This document shows, in pieces, positions 1-7,991 of a DNA stretch of 19,408 nucleotides. Source of the stretch: Pavlovales sp. CCMP2436 (taxonomy: Eukaryota > Haptophyta > Pavlovophyceae > Pavlovales); NCBI GenBank assembly GCA_026770615.1, contig MU631328.1, positions 54,679 through 74,086 on the forward strand, given 5' to 3'. The translations under genes were made by a program, and so were the position numbers. Numbering within the stretch: the first letter of the stretch is position 1; every line of letters starts with the position of its first letter. Below the pieces are notes generated by a model, which did no database searches, was not told the DNA's origin, and saw nothing but the letters and a program-made list of their open reading frames with translations.

Positions 1-612
1 TTTGAGGTATGCATTATTCCAACTTAACGCAGTCAAAAAGACAAAAGTACAACAGTCAAATAGACAAAAAGACAACTTTTCTTCTTCTTCTTCTTCTTTC
101 GAACACTACCCCTGCCAGCTCAGCGATGACCTGCAGTCTGCAACGAGCTGGCGCCCGCTCGTTTCACCCTCACCAAGAACCCCCCCCCCACCCAACAGAT
201 GAAGCCCTTGCCCTTAGCGTAGCCGTTGCCTTTTCTATCAATAGTTCTTTTAATGCCCTGCTCCAAACTTTTCAATTGAAGGCGGCAAAAACCTGCAATT
301 CGCGCCTAACAGACTCGAATGAATAGGTCTTCTTTTATTTGTCGACAACAAATAAGAATTATTTTGTGTAAGACTACTGATTCCATGCTGGATTAACTGA
401 TCTGGACTCAGCGGCCAAAGCCACGCGAAAGCGCAAAAGCCAACGGCAGCGCGCTTGCTGGGAGTTTGGATCTCAATATAAACGGACACTGAATTACTTG
501 GCAGTATTTAAAATTGCAGGTATTTGCTGCCTTCGTTGTAGAACACCTATTCAGACAAGGGAAATAAAAAAGACCCCTTGATTCAGTCAGTACCGGCTGG
601 GTGGCAACATAC
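1..612. other. Intergenic, low-complexity sequence
   Basis: No gene is supported here. The stretch holds a short (CTT)n tract at about 79-98 and two similar copies of a sequence around AGACAAAAAGAC/AGACAAAAGTAC near 38-72. It also has C-runs near 180-190 and the dispersed 22-bp repeat listed separately. Short open frames on both strands run through the simple repeats and resemble no protein I know. Confidence 0.6.
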
Positions 613-623
613 CTGCAATTTCC
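281..623. repeat. Three copies of a ~22-bp repeat, AATTGCAGGT core
   Basis: The core ACCTGCAATT, preceded by a GGC-plus-A-rich segment, occurs at about 281-303 and 601-620 in one orientation. It occurs inverted at about 510-531 (AATTGCAGGTATTTGCTGCC). Read in the opposite direction each copy is CAG followed by GT, which resembles an exon end plus splice donor. The copies differ by a few bases and their outer flanks are unrelated. They may be remnants of a duplicated exon boundary or a short dispersed repeat. The similarity is directly visible; the meaning is inference. Confidence 0.5.
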
Positions 624-822
624 GCCGAGCGGACGCCTGCTCTCTGATCCTCTTCATCGCCGCCTTCGCCGCCGCCGCAGGGGAGATGGCAGACGGCGGC
701 GGCGAAGGCGGCAACGGCGTGTTGGATGCGATTAACTCGACTGCCTTTCGTTTCTCGCGCAGGCGGCGGACAGCGGCGCGCGTGGCATCGCCTGCAGCCC
801 GACGGGCTTCGACTGGGTCCAT
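613..822 (-). CDS. Possible first exon of an unknown basic, Ala/Arg-rich protein
   Basis: From an ATG at 822 the minus strand reads about 70 codons, starting MDPVEARRAAGDATRAA and ending QASARRKLQ. At 612 the last codon CAG is followed by GTATGT, a canonical-looking splice donor. Two Arg/Lys-rich helical stretches (residues about 8-32 and 52-70) flank a Pro/Ser segment. Without splicing, the frame runs nine further residues to a stop at 583. No family is recognised and no downstream exon was identified. The upstream part of the same open frame is Pro/Ser-rich simple sequence and is probably not coding. A GC-rich non-coding stretch remains a real alternative. Confidence 0.3.
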
Positions 823-966
823 CGGGGGAGGGAGGGGGACACCGGGGGAGCCTGCGCGTGCGAGGGGGGGGTGGTGGGAGGGGTGTGACCAGTTGGAACG
901 TCGCAAAGTGAACCTCGCAAAATATGAGTCGCGTGAGAAGCAGGAGAGGCGCAACAACACACCTGG

Positions 967-988
967 AGGGAGGGAGGGGGGGAGGGGG
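967..988 (+). other. G-run cluster, potential G-quadruplex
   Basis: Four or more runs of three or more G separated by single A residues lie on the plus strand. This fits the textbook G-quadruplex pattern. It sits in a purine-rich stretch (about 825-1012). Nothing else links it to a function. Confidence 0.4.
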
Positions 989-1020
989 AAAGAGGAAGGA
1001 GGGAGTGTGAGCAGCGCAGT

Positions 1021-2061
1021 GTAAATAGCAGCAGTAGATGTACATATAAAAATACTGCACCTCGCGAAATTCACTCCAGTCATAGTTCGATCAGCAATGC
1101 AGGTAGATAATAACTAACAGGTAATAACTAACCGGAGTCATTGATCATATGAATAATGTAATTCGTTCACTTTGTGTGAATAATGCAAATCGTTCAATTT
1201 GGTGAGTATGAAGCCCCCCCCCCAACGCACCTGGGGACATTATCCCATCAAGTGGCATTATTAACATGTTGAATGCGATCATCCCATTAAGTATAAAGCC
1301 CGCCCCCACACATGCACCCCCCCTCTTTTTTTATACGCACCTGGGGTCAGGAGCCCGGGTGAGTCTACTTCGAGCATGTGCACGCCTCCCGGGTAGAAAG
1401 GAGCTCGGAGTGGCGACCCTTCTCCTCCGCCCACCCCCCCAGCCCTGCCCCCTCCCCTCCCCTGCTTGCCCGCGCGCATGTGACCAAGCCGAGCACCGAC
1501 TGCGGCTCCAATCCCTAATATATTAAATTTTAGTTATTGTTTAGAGCATGTGACCGAGCCTCTTCCCATCCGCGTCGCCAGTCCCTGGTAATGAGATTAT
1601 AATAATATACTGCACCTTTTAACCATTCTAATAATAATCACCACTCTTATTATTATCCTGATAGTTATATTTATATATATCACGCTATAATTATCATATG
1701 CTGCTTCTTCTTATTATTACTATTACTATTCTTCTTCTTCTTCTTTTTATTATTACTATTCTTATTATTATTACCGCGCCCAGGCCTCCGCCCCACGCCG
1801 AGCTCAGCACGCTGTCCGCTAGCGGGGTCGTCAAGGCCTCCCCCGAGCTGCGGCATGCCTGCAGAAATGAATGGTCGGGGTCAGAAGCAGGCACAACTCC
1901 TTTAAAACCGACGTATGAAACGCCCCTCGCAAGAGAGGCGAACGCTTTGTCACTTTTTTTACTTTTTTTTTAATAGGCGATATTTAAGTAGCGTTTGGTT
2001 GGAATCATGCCAATCAATATGATGCTAGGGGGTTGGTGTGTGTGTGCGTAATTGTACGCTA
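1021..2061. other. Intergenic region with short tandem duplications and CTT/ATT tracts
   Basis: No gene is supported. There is a 27-bp-period direct repeat (1151-1176 and 1178-1203, beginning GAATAATG). A loosely duplicated segment, AAGCCC plus C-run to ACGCACCTGGGG, occurs at about 1210-1233 and 1297-1345. Two copies of GCATGTGACC(A/G)AGCC lie about 66 bp apart (about 1478 and 1545). A mixed CTT/ATT tract runs at about 1700-1775. Open frames crossing these tracts give Leu/Ile or Arg homopolymer-like peptides and were not called. Confidence 0.6.
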
Positions 2062-3027
2062 CTAATGAGAGTAAGTGTGCGCACCTAAGGCTCGTGCTGC
2101 CCCCTCGAACGGATTTACCGCCAATATTTCCTTGCCAGCAGCAGCCGCACCCCCCGCTTCAGACTGCCTACGTGAATAACCACCCGAGCCACCAGCCGCG
2201 GACGCCCCCGAGACGCGACGCGAAGCAACCGCGCTCGCGCCCGATCCTGCCGCCGCGTTTATATTATCGTGCATCTGCCGCGGCGTACCGGCTCCGCTTT
2301 TTGTGGCCGGCGCACGCGGCGAGAGAAGACCCACCTTGTCCTGCTGCTCCTGCTTGGGGAGGGAGGGGGGGTAGTGAGGGGGGAGGGGGCTAGCGAGGGC
2401 GGGGTTGGGTTGGGGCGTGTGCGCGCGCACAGAGGCAGCCTCCCCCGCGTCCGCCCCGCCTGAGCTGAGGGCAGATTCGATGTGATTCGAGCTGGGCTCC
2501 CCGCCGTCTTTGCTCGAGCCCGCCGCAGGTGCGCCCTCTCCCGGCCCCTCGCTCACGCCGCCCGCGCCAGCTGCCTTTTCGAGAGCCGAGCTAGCGGATG
2601 TAACATCCTCCGCAACGGGCGCGCGCTCCTTACGCGTGCGCGCGGCCCGCTGTAGCCGCGCTGCCGCAATTTCCATTTCGCGAGCCACTTCGTCGTCCGC
2701 CGCCGCCTCTGCGGGAACTGCGTCTTCCTCTTTCAATTCGACGGCCGGGGCCTGGGATCTGCGCGTGCGCGTCGCCCGCTGTAGCCGCGCTGCCGCAATC
2801 TCCATCTCACGAGCCACCGCATCGTCCTCCGCGGCATCTGTACCCGCGCCCTCGCCGCCCGAGCCCGAGCTCGCAGGCTCGGCCGGAGCGCCATCGGCGG
2901 CAAAACCCGACTCAGCGGCGGGCGCGGGCGCTGGCGGCGCGGGGCTCGGCTTGAGCTCGCCAGGACCGACGGACGTGGACTCCTCACCCTCGAAGTCCTC
3001 CGCATCGTAGTCCTCCACCTCCTCCAT
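2062..3027 (-). CDS. Acidic/disordered protein with two IQ-like repeats, function unknown
   Basis: A 321-residue uninterrupted frame starts at an ATG in good context (G at -3 and +4). The N-terminus is very acidic (MEEVEDYDAEDFEGEE). A 28-residue motif occurs twice, at about residues 67-94 and 110-137, each with AREMEIAAARLQRA followed by Arg-rich TRTRR or ARTRK. The spacing is IQ-like (LQ followed by several Arg), so calmodulin or light-chain binding is conceivable but not shown. The second half is Ala/Gly/Ser/Pro-rich and looks disordered. It contains RRVS (270-273) and RRQS (286-289), which fit basophilic-kinase sites. No enzymatic domain is visible. The last 20 residues may be intron read-through, since TTAG|GTGCGC near the end could be a donor. 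Codon composition is GC-rich like the neighbouring gene. It is divergent from the gene at 3373. Confidence 0.6.
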   Translation of the reverse strand: MEEVEDYDAEDFEGEESTSVGPGELKPSPAPPAPAPAAESGFAADGAPAEPASSGSGGEGAGTDAAEDDAVAREMEIAAARLQRATRTRRSQAPAVELKEEDAVPAEAAADDEVAREMEIAAARLQRAARTRKERAPVAEDVTSASSALEKAAGAGGVSEGPGEGAPAAGSSKDGGEPSSNHIESALSSGGADAGEAASVRAHTPQPNPALASPLPPHYPPSLPKQEQQDKVGLLSPRAPATKSGAGTPRQMHDNINAAAGSGASAVASRRVSGASAAGGSGGYSRRQSEAGGAAAAGKEILAVNPFEGAARALGAHTYSH

Positions 3028-3372
3028 CTCCCTCGCCCACCTCGCCGTCCGGAGAGCACTCGCCGAAGCAGCGCCGAGCAGTGCGCACTAGGGGGGCGTG
3101 AACGAGGTGGATTTGCTCGTGAATCTGCTGCTGGGGCGCACGGCTCTTGAAGACGGCGAGCTAACGTTCCCCTTCCGGCAAACGGAACCGTTCCAGGGAG
3201 GTTTTAAAAAATCGGCGCGCTGAGGTTTGGGCGCTCGAGATCTCCCGGGGTAGGCGAGTCTGCTTCGCGCGTCACACGGGGAGTGTATCACTCGCATTCA
3301 CTTTGCACGCAGCAGCTCACTTGCACGGTCTCGTCGGGCGTCAAATTGGTCGACAGGGGCGCGCGTGACAGG
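3028..3372. promoter_or_regulatory. Shared upstream region of a divergent gene pair
   Basis: This 345-bp stretch lies between the start codons of two head-to-head genes, so it should carry both promoters. I see no TATA box or other certain element. It contains no long open frame that looks coding. The role follows only from the gene arrangement. Confidence 0.35.
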
Positions 3373-3783
3373 ATGGCGGGCTCCCCGCCCGGCGCCGAGG
3401 CCGCGCCCACGCCCCCCTCGGGCTGGGCGTTCGGCTGGACGTGCGTGCTCGTGCCCAACGCGGCGATGATGTTCATGCACTACCGAGGCGGGACGTTGTT
3501 CGTCGTCAATACAGTGCTGCGGACCGCGGGCGTCGGCGGGCTCTTTGTTGTGCCCTTCATCGGCCTTGCAATGGAAAAGTGCTTCTACGATACGGCGCTG
3601 GCCTGCCAGGGTCTCGACCCCACCGCGATAAGTGCCGAGAGGAAGGGCGAAGGCTTCCCGTCTGGAGGCCACGCGCTGCCGTCGCTTGCGCTTCTCCCAG
3701 TGCATAGGCTGACCGTTGGCGATTTGCTGCCGAGTGCGTGGGTTACCCCTCAAGGAGCGACCCAGCTGGGGCCGCCACGATAG
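3373..3783 (+). CDS. Small probable membrane protein, unknown family
   Basis: The frame from the first ATG (MAGSPPGAEAAPTPPSGWAF) encodes 136 residues; the frame is open further upstream without an ATG. After a Pro/Ala-rich leader, residues about 17-70 are aromatic, glycine-rich and hydrophobic. They include HYRGGTLFVVNTVLRTAG and VGGLFVVPFIGLAMEKCFYD, which suggest one or two membrane passes. Residues about 70-110 carry CFYDTALACQGLDP and FPSGGHALPSLALLPV, which look conserved in character but match no family I can name. The last 25 residues are lower in quality and may be intron read-through, so the true C-terminus could lie elsewhere. Overlapping minus-strand frames are Arg-rich shadows. 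Confidence 0.55.
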   Translation: MAGSPPGAEAAPTPPSGWAFGWTCVLVPNAAMMFMHYRGGTLFVVNTVLRTAGVGGLFVVPFIGLAMEKCFYDTALACQGLDPTAISAERKGEGFPSGGHALPSLALLPVHRLTVGDLLPSAWVTPQGATQLGPPR

Positions 3784-3924
3784 AGCTACACCGTCGAACA
3801 CTCAACTTATTGCCTGCGCTGCGCTGCGCTGCGATGTGATGCGAGAGCATTCGCAACTATATCAACCTGAGTGGCAGCTAGCCCGCGACCTGGTCACCTT
3901 GGCAGCACCAGAGCTTGATGTCTC

Positions 3925-4050
3925 ATGTCTGACGTCGACCTTGGGCTTGGAAGTAAGTCTGTGAGTGAACACCTCCTGATGAACCATGATGAGCCAAGGG
4001 GGATAAAAATACAGTATTTTTATCCCCCTTGGATGAGCCGCTAATATTGA
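3925..4050 (+). repeat. Copy 1 of a dispersed repeat (GTGAGTGAACACCTCCTG), interrupted by a palindrome
   Basis: GTGAGTGAACACCTCCTG at 3961-3978, followed after an interruption by GAGCCGCT (4036-4043), matches segments at about 14147-14192 (inverted) and 14921-14965. Upstream, the sequence reads MSDVD in one frame, as does the copy near 14222, so an old coding origin is possible (MSDVD..., then SEHLL). Alternatively GTGAGT is a splice donor and the repeat is the start of a mobile intron. Here the frame passes through the palindrome to a stop at about 4042. Confidence 0.55.
3994..4032. mobile_element. Perfect 39-bp palindromic insertion with short target duplication
   Basis: Two perfect 18-bp inverted arms, CCAAGGGGGATAAAAATA and its reverse complement, flank the spacer CAG. 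ATGAG stands directly outside both ends (3989-3993 and 4033-4037). The direct repeat extends to GATGAGCC if the palindrome ends are shared. Two other copies of the host repeat (about 14150 and 14940) lack this sequence, so they act as empty sites. This fits a tiny fold-back insertion with no coding capacity. A hairpin terminator or replication-error hairpin is the alternative. Confidence 0.6.
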
Positions 4051-4964
4051 TTGATACAGTTGTAGTTATGTACGGCTGACAGGGTCGAAATCCGAAGTAG
4101 TGGCGCGATTCCACACTGGGGAGGGGGAAAAGTTGTGGGCGGGACGAAGTTGTAGACATTCTTCGCCCTTGCGCGCTACTAGTACTACAGCTGTTGTCAA
4201 ATAGAGCCCTTCTCGACGGTTGTAGCCCACCTCGTGTGCCTCTCGAGTGCATCTGGGGTCGACAACATGCTAAAGGTAACTAACATTTCCGATTCTCAGC
4301 GCTCGGAAGCGATAAGAAAGTCATGGTTCCCGATGGGGCACAGAGGAGCGCCGCCCCATTCACGAATCTGCATCTAACTCCGCTGTGCCCAACCCGGTTC
4401 GTATGTTACTCCGAAGGATTTCACCGGACTAGTTCGCAATTTCCCCCTAGATTGGCCACTAATTCGGATTTCGACCCGACAGGGCACACGCACGACGCAC
4501 CTAGATGGACGGGTTACAATGGACGTGAGCGTTGTGGGTATGTGTGTGTGGGGGGGGCTGTGCCCTCACTAGGCATCGGCCCCGCACGCGGACAGACTCG
4601 CATTTTACCGATGTAAAATATGCGCTTATTCGGCTCTATTAAAGGTGCTATATACGCAGTCGCTGATCAATCAATTCTAATTCAATTTTTAAAAAGATGC
4701 CGTAGTTACGTGCAGACGAACTGAACAAGATACGTTTCGCAAAACTTCTATAGACTATATGAAATAATTTCATAAATGCGTTTCGTCGAAGTTTTGCTAA
4801 TTAATTACAACATAAAAAATCTAATCAATCGTCTAGTTACTGTAACTTGGGGGAAACATTTTATTTTTATTTTTCAATAATAAATTAGTTTACATAAATT
4901 CCTTTATCGTTTGTTACTTATTAACTATTTAGTTAGTCAGTCAGTCAATCAACTATTTAAGTTA
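4051..4964. other. Intergenic, increasingly AT-rich region
   Basis: No gene is supported. One 97-residue open frame (4323-4613, plus) has no recognisable domain and was not called. From about 4620 the sequence is AT-rich, with a nested hairpin (4739-4797) and a short run of TCAGTCAGTCAATCAAC-type repeats near 4935-4952. Confidence 0.6.
4739..4797. repeat. Nested inverted repeats (hairpin)
   Basis: GCAAAACTTC (4739-4748) pairs perfectly with GAAGTTTTGC (4788-4797). Inside lies the palindrome TATGAAATAATTTCATA. CGTTTCG occurs just before the left arm and again just before the right arm. This could be a cruciform-prone site or a remnant of a small fold-back element. Confidence 0.5.
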
Positions 4965-5430
4965 TGTAAAATAATTGCCGTAGGCCAGATATTACTTTTT
5001 TTGGCAATATATTTATTTTAATAGTGGCCGACCTCCCACTGTAAATATGGCAAATGTATTGGCCTATATTTTTCCCACATATTGTCCATTAAGTGAATAT
5101 ATCTTCCCATATTGCAAATATTTGCCATATATTGCCATATCATTGCTTAATAGAGCCAACAGGCGTGCGATCACCATAGAAACGTCCGATTACCGTTTCC
5201 AAAAGCTGCCATGCTCATCTGGGACCGATTCGCAACAAAGGAGGATAATGTCTTTTCCCAATATATTCACTTATTGCGCAATATATGGGGAAAATATAGG
5301 TCAATATATTTGCCATATTTACCTGGTTAACTTGCCACTGTAAATATGGCAATATATGGCAAAAATATGGCAAAAAAATCCTCGCTGGCAAAATGAGAAA
5401 AAATGTCCACGTGTGTTGCTACTGTAATTA
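4965..5430. repeat. AT-rich repeat element, unit A of a tandem dimer
   Basis: This is the first of two diverged copies of an element of about 470 bp. GGCCGACCTCCCAC at 5026 recurs at 5491 (465 bp later), and GCCATATTTACCTGGT at 5312 recurs at 5788 (476 bp later). Shared internal blocks include AATAGAGCCA(A/G)CAGGCGTGCGA and GCTCATCTGGGACC-like sequence. TTGCCATA and TATGGCAA words occur repeatedly in both orientations. No coding frame of substance is present. The left boundary is approximate. Confidence 0.75.
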
Positions 5431-5903
5431 GTAATTGCTTGCCATAGGCCTGATAAAGCTTTTTTTGGGCTATATATTGATTTAAATATTGGCCGACCTC
5501 CCACCGTTAATATGGCAAATATATTGGCCTATATTTTCCCTATATGTTGCCCAATAAGTGAATATAACTGCCCAGAAAAGCAATATTTACCATATATTGC
5601 CATACGATTGCCTAATAGAGCCAGCAGGCGTGCGAGCACCATAGTAACGTCCGAATAGCGTTCCCAGAAGCTGCCATACTCATCTGGGACCCCTTCGCCT
5701 TGGCAATACATGGCAAAATTATGTGAAAAATATGGACATAAAGTCTATATTTTTGCCATATTTTTGCCATATATTTGCTATATATTTGCCATATTTACCT
5801 GGTCAACTTGCCACTGTAAACATGGCAATATATGGCAAAAATATGGCAAAAAAATCTTCGCTGGCAATATTGGAAAAATATAGACTATATCTTGCCTTTG
5901 CCA
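5431..5903. repeat. AT-rich repeat element, unit B, abutting the P0 coding sequence
   Basis: This is the second copy of the element described at 4965. Its right end (TATATCTTGCCTTTGCC) directly adjoins codon 114 of ribosomal protein P0. The left half matches unit A. The region about 5700-5760 differs and instead completes a long hairpin (5743-5886). On the P0 sense strand the junction reads GCTTGGCAAAGGCAAGA, offering GC-type donors (AG|GCAAGA) but no nearby GT donor. It could be an intron-forming element or an insertion that broke the gene. Confidence 0.7.
5743..5886. repeat. 144-bp imperfect hairpin (fold-back element) within unit B
   Basis: AGTCTATATTTTT at 5743 pairs with AAAAATATAGACT ending at 5886. 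Inward, TTTTGCCATATTTTTGCCAT pairs with ATGGCAAAAATATGGCAAAA. The tip lies around CCTGGTCAACTTGCCACTG. Size and structure fit a small inverted-repeat mobile element. Unit A retains only the central and right part. Confidence 0.6.
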
Positions 5904-6245
5904 AGCAATCGAGCCGGCCTTGGCGGCGGCAGGCTTCTGGTTGCCCTCGAGCACGACATTCACCTCGGCGAGGTCACTGTTGATTAGCACGAAGGCGACG
6001 TTGCCGCGGAGCTGCTCTATGAGGCAGAAGACCTCGGGGCGCTCGGCCGCGAGGTCGCTGATCGCGCGGCGCATCTGCGTGTTCTTGCCGCAGAGGACCT
6101 CCGCGGTGCCGCGGAGGGCAACCTTGATCTCCTGCATCTGGCGCGAGCCGACGTTGTCGATGCCGACGATGAACATGCGGTCATACTGGCTGAAGAGCTT
6201 GTTCAGCTCGGCGAAGTACTTCTCCTTGCGCCCGCGGGACGGCAT
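5904..6245 (-). CDS. RPLP0: 60S acidic ribosomal protein P0 (uL10), N-terminal part only
   Basis: The minus-strand frame from the ATG at 6245 gives 114 residues of the rRNA-binding L10 domain. P0 anchors the P1/P2 stalk on the large subunit. Recognisable P0 segments in order are FIVGIDNVGSRQMQEI, ALRG, GKNTQMRRAI, LRGNVAFVL and KPAAAKAGSIA. P0 proteins are usually about 310-320 residues, so roughly two thirds is missing. Homology stops at GSIA, where the AT-rich element starts; the frame then reads WQRQD and element sequence. The start is in good context (G at -3). I did not find the next conserved P0 segment on the minus strand below 5900. Options are a large intron, a truncated copy or a rearranged gene. 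Family assignment is firm; functional status is uncertain. Confidence 0.9.
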
Positions 6246-7204
6246 GGCGACGGGCTGGCGGGCAGGGTTTGCGAACCTGGCTCTTCGGACTCGCGTCTCG
6301 ATCTGCGCGGGGGCGGAGAGGGGAAGTTGTCAGAACCAGGCATGAAAGTGCGCCGCACTGCTCAGCGGGAAACCCATGCTTGCGGCCTAAGCGCGCGCCG
6401 TGCCGCGTGGGCATGGCCGCGAACGTGCCCGTGCAGCGAGCTCGGCGCGATTGGTGCCATTTCACCTGCGCGGGTTGCCGAGTCACGTGCAAAATATAAT
6501 TTAATTGTGGGCGGAAGTGTCAAGTGGGACTCATAACATAAATAACGTAATATATATCATTATAAATTTTAAGTATACATGCACGAAGCCGGGCCTGCGC
6601 GCGGGTCGTTGACTTTGTGCACCTCGTCGCGCCCGAGATCTCCGTCCACCGCCGCGCCTCATGCTCGCGTTGGAAGGGCAACTACCCGTGGAGCTCGATA
6701 TCGGGTAAGGAGTGAAAGAAGAAAGAATGACTATGGTACAGTCACAGACGGGCATTACGAAAGCTGAGAATCCGACTGAGGCCCCATTTCTTAGGGTTTC
6801 TTAGGCCCCCAGTGGCAGTGAAACCCAGTTTCTTAATTGCTGATTTGGCTCTCTCTGACCGGCAGTGAGGCTTAGTTTGTGAAGCCCCAATGTCTGTTAT
6901 TTCTTGATTGCTTTAGGTGTTATTTTCTAGCCAAGCTTACGTTCGCCCCTAAGTAAGGCCTAGGCCCACGTACGTTATTATGAAGGGTCAGAGACAAAAA
7001 CAGTGCGAGGGCTAGGGCATGGGCAAGAGGGGTAAGGCTTGGACATGGGTTTAGGGACTAAGTACTCTACCCGGCAAGACTGCCGGCCCCTATAAATTTC
7101 CTATTTAAAATATATAAGAAAACCGCAAAAAAATGAGGCTAATTTTTCTGAGTTCTTAAGGTACCTCGCTATTTGAGGTCCATTTTCTGATCCCTAAGTT
7201 CGTA
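6246..7204. other. Intergenic region upstream of P0
   Basis: The first few hundred bases upstream of the P0 start are GC-rich and may include its promoter, but no certain element is visible. Short open frames here resemble nothing known. Around 6780-6890 there are loose repeats of GAGGCTTAGTTT and CAGTTTCTTAA; similar words recur near 7669 and 14680. Confidence 0.55.
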
Positions 7205-7365
7205 TCACTTGAGTAGGTGATCCTTACTGAGTGAGTCCAATCTAGGGACCATTCACTCGGCGGCTCCATCGCCGAGGGATCGGATCACTCAAGTCGCCGA
7301 GTGATCCCTAAGCCGCCGAGTGATCCCAACCTGCCGAGTGATCCCTGAGTGATCCCTGAGCGGCC
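7205..7365 (+). repeat. Short tandem repeat, GCCGAGTGATCCC unit, ~18-20 bp period
   Basis: GCCGAGTGATCCC starts at 7296, 7315 and 7333, with variant copies before (GCCGAGGGATCGG at 7271) and after (GAGTGATCCCTGAG). Looser copies extend back to about 7205. The array is directly visible. Its unit also resembles the arms of the inverted repeat at 7546-7598. Confidence 0.65.
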
Positions 7366-7545
7366 ATTTTAGAATAATTATCTACATTATTACATTATCT
7401 CGACCTGTGAACCTTTGACAAAAAAACAAAGCCAATGAGAGAGCAGGGAACCACCAGCCACATACGCGAGATTCTGGGTCTTAGAGAATTTTTTATGTGG
7501 CGCTGGTGCATCCCTGGTGCATCCCTGCCCACTGATTGGCTGACA

Positions 7546-7598
7546 GGAACCACTCGGCCGCTGGGCCCGCCTGCGGCCTCGTCACAACGAGTGGTTCC
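7546..7598. repeat. Inverted repeat, 11-bp perfect stem
   Basis: GGAACCACTCG (7546-7556) pairs with CGAGTGGTTCC (7588-7598) around a 31-base loop. GAGTG cores link it to the tandem repeat upstream. An inverted CCAAT box (ATTGG, about 7534) lies just to its left and a CCAAT at about 7429, but no gene start nearby makes a promoter call safe. Confidence 0.5.
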
Positions 7599-7991
7599 AG
7601 GGATCACCCACTCAGATTTGGTTCACTGTAACGTCTGCATTTTCTTCACTTTCTCCCAACAACATTGAGGCTTAGTTTCTCAATGCCCAGCTTTCTTAAT
7701 AATAATACGCATCTCGCAACTGGCATCTGTGGGAGATGCTTCGGCACCGCAATCGTCCCTATGATTTTCACTGGCATGCGGCACACTGAGGGCTGCGTCG
7801 CTGCACGTGGCTACCCGTCGAGCCACCACAGTGGAACCCATCTTCAACCAAACTCGAACGAAATCGGCTGCTCAGAGCTCTGCCGGCGCACCAGTATCAC
7901 CGCATGGTGATGCTGAGGCTAGAAACAGAGTGACGATCAGACGCTGACAACCGAGGCCTCCTGGACGCAGAGACTGCGCACCCGGCGGTAG
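7599..7991. other. Intergenic, no gene seen
   Basis: An 81-codon open frame (7665-7907, plus) has no recognisable features. The sequence around 7669-7700 resembles the GAGGCTTAGTTTCT words near 6866 and 14685. Nothing else stands out. Confidence 0.5.

Noticed and set aside
583..1083. Full 166-codon minus-strand frame
   Set aside because: The part upstream of 822 is Pro/Ser simple sequence from a G-rich tract; only 613-822 has some gene-like character.
2510..3010. Plus-strand Ala/Ser/Arg-rich open frame of 166 codons
   Set aside because: It is the antisense of the IQ-like repeat gene; the minus strand has a better start, an acidic N-terminus and a repeated motif.
3298..3801. Minus-strand Arg/Gly-rich open frame opposite the small membrane protein
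   Set aside because: Arg/His/Gly-rich composition typical of an antisense frame in GC-rich coding DNA; the plus strand gives coherent hydrophobic segments.
3923..5900. Search for the second exon of ribosomal protein P0 on the minus strand
   Set aside because: No frame shows the next conserved P0 segments; the open frames here are low-complexity or element-derived.
7205..7365. CRISPR-like appearance of regularly spaced GCCGAGTGATCCC units
   Set aside because: Period is only 18-20 bp with no spacer-length unique sequence, and the genome is eukaryotic with no cas genes.
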